Position numbers and translations under genes: made by a program. DNA of 61,476 bases from an uncultured Burkholderiales bacterium (GTDB lineage Bacteria; Pseudomonadota; Gammaproteobacteria; Burkholderiales; Burkholderiaceae_C), in NCBI GenBank assembly GCA_903876885.1, contig CAIRBP010000055.1, forward strand, positions 1 through 61,476, written 5' to 3'. A model generated the notes under the pieces. It saw only the letters and a list, made by a program, of their open reading frames with translations. It searched no databases and was not told the DNA's origin. Shown piece after piece: positions 10,007 to 18,320 of this stretch; the first letter of the stretch is position 1; the number at the start of each line of letters is the position of its first letter.

Positions 10007-10440
10007 TATTTTTTGACAATAAGCGTCAAAACAGAATTAGTTTCCCGTCCGTCGGTATCTTTTATAGTCACCCTAATTGAATGTGTACCTGGAGGAACTT
10101 CCGCTTTGGAGAAATCAATTCCAGTAGCTGTAATTGCGTTTTTTAATCTGGGTGTTAAATCGACAAAAGGAGATTTTAAATAAATTACTTTGGCTGTTGA
10201 GACATCAATTTTGGATTCGCCTCGAGCCTCAAAAGCAACTTTAAGATCAAAAGGGGAAGTTATGGGCAAATCAACTTCGGGGGATTCTAATTTGACAGCT
10301 GGCCCGCGAGAAATACCTCGTGTCTCAAGAGTACCAGTTGCCGCCGGAAGTGCTGCCTCTTTTGCACTTATAAGTGGTGCGGCGTAAACCGATGACGAGA
10401 TAAAAAGTGTCAGTCCAAAAAAAATATTAACAAGTCTCAT
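10006..10440 (-). CDS. Small secreted protein with possible Ig-like fold (CHAT operon)
   Basis: A 144-residue protein with a clear Sec signal peptide (MRLVNIFFGLTLFISSSVYA, cleavage near VYA/APL). The mature part ends in a beta-strand-rich segment with GTHSIRVTIKDTDGRETN and LTLIVKK, typical of bacterial Ig-like or cadherin-like sandwich modules. I know no characterised homologue. It lies 27 bp after the CHAT gene and overlaps the zinc-ribbon gene by one base. It could be a periplasmic partner, ligand or substrate of the CHAT protein; the sequence alone does not decide. Confidence 0.7.
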   Translation of the reverse strand: MRLVNIFFGLTLFISSSVYAAPLISAKEAALPAATGTLETRGISRGPAVKLESPEVDLPITSPFDLKVAFEARGESKIDVSTAKVIYLKSPFVDLTPRLKNAITATGIDFSKAEVPPGTHSIRVTIKDTDGRETNSVLTLIVKK

Positions 10441-10467
10441 TACTGCTCCATTTTCTTGTATTTTAAA

Positions 10468-13400
10468 TTAATCGCCCACTACAACAAAAGGGGCCCAAAA
10501 AAGCGGATGCGCATATGAATATCTCATTTTGCCTCCCTCTTTCACTCCTCCATTATCAATCTGGTTGAGCATAGCCTGTCTTAGAAGTTCACCCTTACTT
10601 GTAACGCCGACTCTTTGTTGGTTCCTAAACAGATCGGTCATCATTGCTCTAGAAGCGACCGAGTCAACGGGCCAATTGGAAACCAAAAGGGCTTTTGCCC
10701 CAGCATAAAAGAAGGCTCTTCCAAGTCCGGACACTGCCTCTGAACCTGCACCCTCGCCTGATGCGGTATTACACGCAGAGAGCACAACCCAGTCTGCATC
10801 CAGCTTTAAAGTCATTACTTTATCCATGGTCAATAAACCGTCGTCCTTGTCTCCAGTAACCTCCGGCGAAGATAGGGCGAGCGCGGGCTGTGTTAAACCG
10901 TTTAGCTCCCCAGGGACAAGACCGTGAGTTGCGAACATAACTACTTTAGTCCTGGACATATCAGTGGTCATCACTTTATTAACTGAGGCTTGCTGGTGAA
11001 GATAAATATCTCCGTCCTCTGCTCCAATGGCTTTACCAACCTCTTGTAACTCTGCGCTGGTATCGGCAAGCCTTGGCAACAATGCCAACTCCGCTGAGCT
11101 TACACCCGTCGTCTTCGGTGCACTTCGCAAATTAAGTGGAACCCCTCTTGTAGCAAGCATTGAAGCTTTGGCTTGCCTTTCTGCAGCTTTTTCTTGCTGA
11201 GAGCTGAAATAGGGGTCACCAAAGCCAATAAAATTTCTTCGCTCGGTACTACTAGGTGGCGCACTTCTCAGCGATGTAAGCGCTGTAACAGATGGCACTT
11301 GTGAGATCGCTATTTCTCTGGTCAACCAAGGCACGCTCTTGTACCCTAAGAAGGCAACGGAGGCAGTTTTGCTGGGAGGTTCTGTGGACTTTGTTACCAA
11401 CAAAGACAGCGGCAACTGACCTAATTCAGCATGCGGCACGGTTAACATTATTTTTTTATCTTTAAATGCATTTTCAACGGGGGCAAGTATTTGCTGATAA
11501 AGTTGATTCGATAGACCCACATCAAAGGCGGGTATTTCGTCTATGGTTGCTACGCCAGGATCTAGTGAAGCCCGTAGTTTTGCAACTTCTTTGGCCATTT
11601 GAGTTCTTCCAAGCGCCAACTGAACGAACTGCGCAGGTTTATTCTTCGTAATAGCCCAAACATAACTCGCCCTGTCCCCAAAATACCAAGAAATCAGTAC
11701 CTCATCAGATTTTAGAAATTGTTGGGTTCGCTCAACAGATGCCGGCTTTGGATCAATCAATTCAGCGTAGTCTGGAAATTTATTAGAAATTTCTTTTTTA
11801 AGTTGCTCGCGCTGAGCCTTAAAAGTGACAATATCCTCTCGAATTTTTGTTTGCACAACCGGCAGTTGCTGCGCAGGTGGCGCTGAGAGTAGCCCAATCA
11901 ATAACTCTGTTAAAGTTGAAATACGCTGCTGAAGATCTTGCTCGCGTCTGGCAAGTGACGCTAACTGAGGATCTTTAATATTCGCCCTTGCAGCCGAGGC
12001 GGTTAGCGCTTTTTGTACGCCGCTACCTCTCGCCAAATCTGCAATTTGAAAGGCTTCAGCAACCGTTGCAGTCGAAGGATCAGTCTTATAGACCTGAGCA
12101 AGTGCAGCAAGATATTCCTCTAGAACAAAATTAATTCGTTGCGCTTGACGAACAGACTGCGTATTGTTTTCTGAGTCGTTTCGGGATTGATCAACCAATA
12201 TAGGAATTGATTTTTTAAAATTAATTAGGGCCGGGGCGCTTTGACCTGAGGCTTGGAGGGCTGACGCATTAAATGCTCTTGTTAGTGCTAGCCCTGCGGA
12301 ATTTTCGTCAAAGCGTTTTTCATCCTCTGCAAGCAAATAACTTGTCATAGTCAAGGCCTGATCAGCTTTTCCAATCTTAATTAAAGCAAGTGACCAATTA
12401 ATGTCTTGAGATTTATAGCGTGCAGCCATTTCAGGATCAGACTTAATAGCATCCATCATTTCAGTAAATACTTTATCTGCCTGAGCGAACTTAGCATCAG
12501 AAACTAAAGCAGATGCCAAGACTTTTCTGGCCTCAGCGAGTGGAGCTGCAGCTGGGTAATCTGTTGATTGTTGCGCGATCTTTAGCGCGGCATTCCCTAG
12601 CAACACAGCCTCTGCCTGCCGACCTTGCTCGAGTACTACGCGAGTTAGAGTTAAAAGCGCGCTACTCGTTCGAGCCGCATTTACTCCAAACTGTTTAATC
12701 GAAGTCAAGACTGCCTCCCGAGCCCAGTACTCCGCGTCAATTAAGCGTCTTTGACCCATATAGGCTTTTGATAAATCAATCATTAAATTGATGCGAACTT
12801 GATAACTATTTTTACTACTATTGCCGCCATCCTGCAAAATTCTTTTCTCATTATCAAGAGCACTTTGTCCTGCATTTAGAGTTGCGTTAAGTATTTCTTG
12901 ATTAAGTGCTATAGCCTTTCTAAGTGATCTCTCAGCTTCAATGTACTTGCCCTGAAACAATTGAATTTGGCTTCTAGTCCATTCGGAATTTTGTCGCCAA
13001 TTTAAAGGATACAAATAACTAGATGGCTTTCCTCTACTCAGGAGATCTTTGATCTCACTCTCAAGCCTATCTGAGCTCTTTTTGGCGCAGTCTAAATCTC
13101 CCAAGGCCAAACAAGACCTAGCAATATTGCGGTCAATTGATAACTTCCATCCTCGCATAAATTGAGGAACTTGATTCCAAGTCTCTTCTAATACTTTAAT
13201 TGCTGTGATGTGATCGCCTCTACTCATAGCAGCTACAGCAAAGCTAGAGCGTTCCTCAATTCGCAGATCCACCTGGCTACTGGGAAACTCCGTGAAAATC
13301 CGTTTGTAATCCGCATAGGCCGCATTATTATTCTCTAACGACTCTTCAGCAACTGCGCGCCTGTAAAAATAGCTATTAAGAATTTCTTTATCGTCAGTTT

Positions 13401-13629
13401 TAGGTTCTGGAATTGCAAGAACCGCTTTAGCTTTTTCAATTAGACGTAAATCTTGCTTGGTTTGCTCTAATATCCCCAAAATATCTTTAATGTCCCTAGG
13501 AGGCGCCTTTATTGCCTCGAACTCTATCTCTTCGCTATTTGTCGCGCCAAAGGAGGCGGGGATCAGTAAAGAATAATTGCCTATCAAGAGAAATAGACAA
13601 AGTAAAAATTTATTGAATATTTTTTTCAA
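10468..13629 (-). CDS. Secreted TPR-CHAT domain protein, putative caspase-like protease
   Basis: A 1053-residue exported protein. Residues 1-28 form a Sec signal peptide (MKKIFNKFLLCLFLLI, cleavage near SFGA). Residues about 60-560 are helical repeats of TPR type, with a coiled-coil-like stretch near 570-620. A CHAT domain covers about 703-1053. Its predicted catalytic dyad is present: His902 in FATHG and Cys953 in LSACNTASGEG. The C-terminal WPVDSVASRAMM and HPLFWAPFVVVGD are CHAT hallmarks. CHAT proteins are related to caspases and separase. The gene must start at TTG (13629): an in-frame TAG lies just upstream and no ATG precedes the signal peptide. It heads a four-gene operon. Confidence 0.93.
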   Translation of the reverse strand: MKKIFNKFLLCLFLLIGNYSLLIPASFGATNSEEIEFEAIKAPPRDIKDILGILEQTKQDLRLIEKAKAVLAIPEPKTDDKEILNSYFYRRAVAEESLENNNAAYADYKRIFTEFPSSQVDLRIEERSSFAVAAMSRGDHITAIKVLEETWNQVPQFMRGWKLSIDRNIARSCLALGDLDCAKKSSDRLESEIKDLLSRGKPSSYLYPLNWRQNSEWTRSQIQLFQGKYIEAERSLRKAIALNQEILNATLNAGQSALDNEKRILQDGGNSSKNSYQVRINLMIDLSKAYMGQRRLIDAEYWAREAVLTSIKQFGVNAARTSSALLTLTRVVLEQGRQAEAVLLGNAALKIAQQSTDYPAAAPLAEARKVLASALVSDAKFAQADKVFTEMMDAIKSDPEMAARYKSQDINWSLALIKIGKADQALTMTSYLLAEDEKRFDENSAGLALTRAFNASALQASGQSAPALINFKKSIPILVDQSRNDSENNTQSVRQAQRINFVLEEYLAALAQVYKTDPSTATVAEAFQIADLARGSGVQKALTASAARANIKDPQLASLARREQDLQQRISTLTELLIGLLSAPPAQQLPVVQTKIREDIVTFKAQREQLKKEISNKFPDYAELIDPKPASVERTQQFLKSDEVLISWYFGDRASYVWAITKNKPAQFVQLALGRTQMAKEVAKLRASLDPGVATIDEIPAFDVGLSNQLYQQILAPVENAFKDKKIMLTVPHAELGQLPLSLLVTKSTEPPSKTASVAFLGYKSVPWLTREIAISQVPSVTALTSLRSAPPSSTERRNFIGFGDPYFSSQQEKAAERQAKASMLATRGVPLNLRSAPKTTGVSSAELALLPRLADTSAELQEVGKAIGAEDGDIYLHQQASVNKVMTTDMSRTKVVMFATHGLVPGELNGLTQPALALSSPEVTGDKDDGLLTMDKVMTLKLDADWVVLSACNTASGEGAGSEAVSGLGRAFFYAGAKALLVSNWPVDSVASRAMMTDLFRNQQRVGVTSKGELLRQAMLNQIDNGGVKEGGKMRYSYAHPLFWAPFVVVGD

Positions 13630-13701
13630 AACGATGACCTATATAATTTTTAAACAATATATCATAATTAGCAATTTTCACCATTAACCTTAAGATCAAA
13701 T

Positions 13702-15129
13702 TTACTGATTCTCAGATGAGTTAAGCACCCTGGGCTGACTCTGCGATAAATCCCACTCTCCTGCCAAGTTCTTAAGCAGTTGCGTAATAGCAAGCCAGCG
13801 TCTATTCTCTATATCCATTACGGCACGCTCGGCTTGCAATTGACTAGTCTGTGCTAGGGTTACGTTTAAAAAGCCAACAGTACCTGATAAATACTGTTGC
13901 TGCGTGACGGCCAAATTTTTCTTGGCAGCCTCTAACGCCTCCAAAAGCACTCCCCCCTCCTCTTGCAAAAGAGCGGTGGCAACCAAGTTATCCTCAACTT
14001 CTTGAAACGCTGCCAATACAACTTGCCTGTAATTTGCGACCGCCTGATCTAAACCTGCCTCAGCGCTGCTTTTATTGGCCCTACGTTGTCCGCCGTCAAA
14101 TAACGGCAAAGAAAGTGTAGGTCCAAGCGACCAATAAGCATTGCTGCTACCCACAAGTCCGGGTAACTGGGTGCTTCGATAACCAAGACTAGAGGAGAAG
14201 GATACCGTTGGAAAGAAAGCCAATTTGGCAGCGCCAAGATTGGCTTGTGCGGCCTCCACACTCTTGATTGCGGCTCGAATATCGGGTCTGCGTTTTATAA
14301 GGTCGCCGGGGACAATGTCGGGCAAGTTAATTGGGCTTAAGATTTTTCCAGTTGGTTCAAGTCTAAATGAAGACGGTGACTTGCCGAGTAATGCAGCAAT
14401 AGCATGCTGCAACTGAGCGCGTTGAACACCTAAATCTATGCGTTGCGCTTGTGCGTTGGATAACTGCAACTTCGCCTGAGCTACGTCTGAGGAGGAGACA
14501 ACGCCTGAGGCGTATCTAGACTGCGTAATCTCTAATGCTTTTGCATAGGATTTTTCGGTCGCTAATAAAGTTGCTTGACTTCGCTCAACATTTCTAAGCG
14601 TTAGGTAAGTCTGCATGAGCGTGGCCTGCGCGGTGAGTCGCGCCATAGCTAAATTTTCTTCGCTCGTTTTTTGCTGGGCACGCAAGGAGATAATTTGTGC
14701 ATCCATTGCACCCCAAATATCTGGAGTCCATGTAAAAGGGAACGATTCACTAATATATGTGCCAGAGGGAGCGGTTAAATAACTTTGACTGCGAGTCACA
14801 CTTGTATTCGCGTTTAAAGTTGGCCACATATTGCTTTGCGCCAGCGCAACAGCTGCCTTGGCTTGGCTGACAGAGGCTGCAAGCGCAATTAAATTTGGAT
14901 TCTCGCGCGCCATTTGATCTTGTAAGCCGTCCAAAACGGGATCCGCTAGCACCTCCCACCACCGTGCTCCCACTTTGATACTCTCGGATTTTTCCTCCTT
15001 TTGCGTCGCTTCTCCAAATTTATCGGGCACTTGCATTTGCATACTGATGGGTCGCTCGGGCATACGCCAAGAACATCCGCTGAGCGCTATCGCAAATAAC
15101 AGTAAAGTTAAATAGTAAAAATATTTCAT
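13702..15129 (-). CDS. RND efflux outer-membrane channel lipoprotein (NodT/OprM family)
   Basis: Outer-membrane factor of a tripartite efflux pump, exporting substrates handed over by the RND transporters. The 475-residue protein has a lipoprotein signal peptide with lipobox LSGC (Cys19). It also has the duplicated outer-membrane efflux protein domain: long helical hairpins with LAQTSQLQAERAV and SSDVAQAKLQLSNAQ segments. The RRPDIRAAIKSVEAAQANLGAAK signature splits into recognisable family parts at the middle of the chain. It starts 38 bp after the second RND gene and is the fourth gene of the pump operon. The CHAT operon begins 72 bp downstream with no clear terminator between. Confidence 0.93.
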   Translation of the reverse strand: MKYFYYLTLLLFAIALSGCSWRMPERPISMQMQVPDKFGEATQKEEKSESIKVGARWWEVLADPVLDGLQDQMARENPNLIALAASVSQAKAAVALAQSNMWPTLNANTSVTRSQSYLTAPSGTYISESFPFTWTPDIWGAMDAQIISLRAQQKTSEENLAMARLTAQATLMQTYLTLRNVERSQATLLATEKSYAKALEITQSRYASGVVSSSDVAQAKLQLSNAQAQRIDLGVQRAQLQHAIAALLGKSPSSFRLEPTGKILSPINLPDIVPGDLIKRRPDIRAAIKSVEAAQANLGAAKLAFFPTVSFSSSLGYRSTQLPGLVGSSNAYWSLGPTLSLPLFDGGQRRANKSSAEAGLDQAVANYRQVVLAAFQEVEDNLVATALLQEEGGVLLEALEAAKKNLAVTQQQYLSGTVGFLNVTLAQTSQLQAERAVMDIENRRWLAITQLLKNLAGEWDLSQSQPRVLNSSENQ

Positions 15130-15167
15130 GCCGAACTAAAACCTATGGAAACCCAACTTTAGCACCA

Positions 15168-18100
15168 TCAAGAATGAGCTGTAGTCTTCTTATTAATGGA
15201 TTTTGTAACAAACCTTACTCTGAGCCTCTCCAACGCCAAAAACACCACAGGTGTTGTATAAAGAGTCAGCAATTGACTCAGTATGAGCCCTCCAACCACT
15301 GCTATACCGAGCGGTCTTCGCATTTCTTCACCGTCACCGCTAGCGAAAGCAAGTGGCAAAGCCCCTAACATCGCCGCCATAGTGGTCATCAAAATAGGTC
15401 GAGCCCTAGTCTTACAAGCTTTGTAAATCGCAGATGTAGCGCAATAGCCCTTTCTTTGATGTGTCAAAGCAAAGTCGATCATCAAAATTGCATTTTTCTT
15501 AACAATACCAATAAGTAAAATAATTCCAATCATTGCTATGATGGAGAGTTCTGTTTGAAAGGCCATTAACGCCAAAATAGCGCCTACACCTGCTGAGGGC
15601 AGAGTTGACAAAATAGTAATAGGATGTAACAAACTCTCATAGAGCACACCAAGTACTAAATAAAGTGTAATAAGCGCTGCCAGTATCAAAAGAGGTTGAG
15701 AGTTAAGTGAATTTTGGAAAATATTAGCTGTTCCAGAAAAGCTCCCTCTAACTGAGACGGGTATTTGTAGTCGGTTAATAACCTCCTTAATTGCATCACT
15801 GGCTTGAGATAAAGATACACCCTCTCCCAAATTAAAACTAAAAGAGTCCGAGGGCACCCCTCCGTCGTGACTTACAGAAAGCGCTGTGTTCGTAAGTTTA
15901 GAGGATGCAACCGTATCCAAAGCAACCACAGCACCCTTAGAGTTTGTGAGCTTAATGTGCTTTAAAGATTCAGCGTTTTCTAAAAACTGCGGATCAATTT
16001 CGAGGACCACTCTGTACTGGTTGAGGGGGTTATAAATCACACCCACCTGCTTTTGTGTATACGCATCGGATAAAGCAGTATCGACACCTCTTACGGTAAG
16101 CCCGTAGCGACCAAGCGCATCTCGGTCCATTACAACAGAGGTCTGAAGTCCTCTGTCCTCATAATCTGTATTAATATCTTCTAGCTCTTTTAATTTTGAA
16201 AATTCATGCCTGATCTTTGGCTCCCAATAACGAAGACTCTCCAAGTCATCAGCCTTAATGGTGTACTCGTACTGCGAGCTTGATTGCCTTCCACCGATTC
16301 GAATGTCTTGTGCAGGAACCAAAAAAAGTCTTGCTCCTGCTTCCTTTGAGAGCCTTTGCCTCAGCCTTGCAACCACCTGGTCTGCCGAGTCTTTGCGCTC
16401 TGATCTAGGTTTTAGGGTTAAGAACATTTGAGCAGAGTTTCTTTGTCCACCGCCGGTAAAACCAGTGACGTTATCTACTGCTGGATCCGCTTTCACCACA
16501 GCGATAAAAGTATCTAGCCTACTTTGCATCGCCTTAAACGAGCTGCTTTGGTCCGCGCGGATAGATCCAAAAATACGCCCAGTGTCTTGCTGAGGGAAGA
16601 AACCTTTTGGGATTGATCTGTACAAGCTCACGTTCAAGGCAACCGTTAAAACAAGAACAATCCACATAACCCACTGATGTCTTAGAGCCCACCTCAAGCT
16701 AACTGAGTAAAGCCTTGCCCAAACATTTCTTTTAACCGGCTTGAAGCCGCTATTTACTGCTTTAGCATGAGGGCCTAGCATCGCCGCGCACATCATGGGT
16801 GTTGTTGTAAGAGATATCAGCATAGATATCAGTATTGCCACAGACAGTACCACTGCAAACTCTCTAAACAGTCGCCCTAACACACCGTCCATTAAAAGTA
16901 TAGGGATAAATACCGCCACGAGAGATAAACTGATGGATACAACGGTAAAAGCAATCTCTCGTGTTCCCTCAATGCTCGCGCTAAAAGGTGAGCTGCCCCG
17001 TTCAATGTGACGGGTTACGTTCTCCAAAACAACAATTGCGTCGTCCACTACAAAGCCAGTAGCAATCGTCAACGCCATGAGTGTTAAATTATTAAGACTG
17101 AGTCCAAGTATGTACATCACTCCAACTGTTCCAAGCAAAGAAAGTGGCACTGCAACACTAGGAATCAACGTGGCCGATGCACGTCTAAGGAAAAGGCCAA
17201 CCACCATGACAACTAAAGCGATAGATATAGCCAAGGACTTTTGAATCTCATATAAAGACGCTTTCAAAGAAGGTGTTCTATCAGAGACCACACGCATTTG
17301 AACCGCTGCGGGCAACGCTGCTTGAAGCGTTGGCATTAAAGCTCTAACCCGTTTTACTGTTTCAATTACATTGCTACCAGGCTCTTTGTTTATAATCAAC
17401 AATATCGCGGGTTCTGAGTTGGAGACCCCGTAATTACGCAGATCTTGAACAGAATCTTTAACGCCGGCAACATCTGATAAACGCACGACTCGCCCATCAC
17501 TGCTGTAATGAATGACGATGGGCGCGAACTCTTCAGCCTTGCTCACCTGATCATTAGCCTCTATCTGCCAGGTCCGATTGCCCAGATCCACCTGTCCCTT
17601 GGGGCGATTCCCGTTTGCCCCTGCAACAGCAGTCCTTACATCCTCCAATCCCAAACCAAACGCACTTAATCGGTCCGGATTAATTTCAATCCTAACTGCA
17701 GGTAATGCGCCTCCGCCAATTTGAACTTGTCCGACCCCCTCAACCTGAGCCAAGCGCTGAGCAAGCACTGTTGAAGCAAGGTCATAGAGTTGTCCTTGGG
17801 ACTGAGCCTCGGAGGTGAGCGCTAAGAGCAGTATCGGAGCCTCCGCTGGATTGACCTTTCTGTACGAAGGCAAGCTCGGCAGTCCAGTTGGCAAAGCAGA
17901 GGCTGTTGCATTAATAGCGGCTTGTACATCTCTAGCGGCGCCGTCCAAGCTCCTTTTCAAATCAAATTGGAGCGTAACTCTGGTATTGCCTAACGTTGAG
18001 TTTGAAGTTATCTCCGTTACTCCGGCAATTGCGCCAAGACTTCGCTCGAGTGGGGTAGCAACCGTAGCCGCCATCGTCTCAGGACTTGCGCCAGGCAAGC

Positions 18101-18272
18101 TCGCTTGCACAGAAATCGTTGGGAAATCAACTTGAGGCAAAGGCGCCACAGGCAAATTGAAATAGGCCAATACACCCGCCATTGCTATCCCAAGCGAGAT
18201 GAGGGTTGTCGCAATTGGTCGGCTTACAAAAACAGCAGCCCACTGCGTTGGTGGCTCGGGTGGGGGCGTCAT
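15168..18272 (-). CDS. RND multidrug efflux transporter, MdtC/MuxC-like subunit
   Basis: A 1034-residue inner-membrane proton-driven transporter of the HAE1 RND family. Visible features are the first membrane helix after FVSRPIATTLIS and the GASPETMAATVATPLE pore-domain segment. The proton-relay acidic pair is in VVDDAIVVLEN, and the TM10 lysine is in [12 protein letters not shown]. It is paired with a second RND gene directly upstream, the arrangement of MdtBC/MuxBC heterotrimeric pumps. Its sequence order corresponds to the second (MdtC) position. Between the two genes lies a threefold 8-bp tandem repeat that abuts this start codon. Substrates cannot be predicted; such pumps export bile salts, novobiocin, siderophores or other amphiphiles. 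Confidence 0.93.
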   Translation of the reverse strand: MTPPPEPPTQWAAVFVSRPIATTLISLGIAMAGVLAYFNLPVAPLPQVDFPTISVQASLPGASPETMAATVATPLERSLGAIAGVTEITSNSTLGNTRVTLQFDLKRSLDGAARDVQAAINATASALPTGLPSLPSYRKVNPAEAPILLLALTSEAQSQGQLYDLASTVLAQRLAQVEGVGQVQIGGGALPAVRIEINPDRLSAFGLGLEDVRTAVAGANGNRPKGQVDLGNRTWQIEANDQVSKAEEFAPIVIHYSSDGRVVRLSDVAGVKDSVQDLRNYGVSNSEPAILLIINKEPGSNVIETVKRVRALMPTLQAALPAAVQMRVVSDRTPSLKASLYEIQKSLAISIALVVMVVGLFLRRASATLIPSVAVPLSLLGTVGVMYILGLSLNNLTLMALTIATGFVVDDAIVVLENVTRHIERGSSPFSASIEGTREIAFTVVSISLSLVAVFIPILLMDGVLGRLFREFAVVLSVAILISMLISLTTTPMMCAAMLGPHAKAVNSGFKPVKRNVWARLYSVSLRWALRHQWVMWIVLVLTVALNVSLYRSIPKGFFPQQDTGRIFGSIRADQSSSFKAMQSRLDTFIAVVKADPAVDNVTGFTGGGQRNSAQMFLTLKPRSERKDSADQVVARLRQRLSKEAGARLFLVPAQDIRIGGRQSSSQYEYTIKADDLESLRYWEPKIRHEFSKLKELEDINTDYEDRGLQTSVVMDRDALGRYGLTVRGVDTALSDAYTQKQVGVIYNPLNQYRVVLEIDPQFLENAESLKHIKLTNSKGAVVALDTVASSKLTNTALSVSHDGGVPSDSFSFNLGEGVSLSQASDAIKEVINRLQIPVSVRGSFSGTANIFQNSLNSQPLLILAALITLYLVLGVLYESLLHPITILSTLPSAGVGAILALMAFQTELSIIAMIGIILLIGIVKKNAILMIDFALTHQRKGYCATSAIYKACKTRARPILMTTMAAMLGALPLAFASGDGEEMRRPLGIAVVGGLILSQLLTLYTTPVVFLALERLRVRFVTKSINKKTTAHS

Positions 18273-18274
18273 AT

Positions 18275-18298
18275 AGAGTTAGAGAGTTAGAGAGTTAA
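18275..18298 (-). repeat. Threefold 8-bp tandem repeat in front of the second RND gene
   Basis: Three copies of an octamer (plus strand AGAGTTAG, AGAGTTAG, AGAGTTAA) lie three bases upstream of the ATG at 18272. They occupy the place where a ribosome binding site would be expected, and no good Shine-Dalgarno is seen. Copy-number change would alter leader length, not reading frame. Confidence 0.85.
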
Positions 18299-18320
18299 GC
18301 ACGCAAGCGAATCAATGAAA

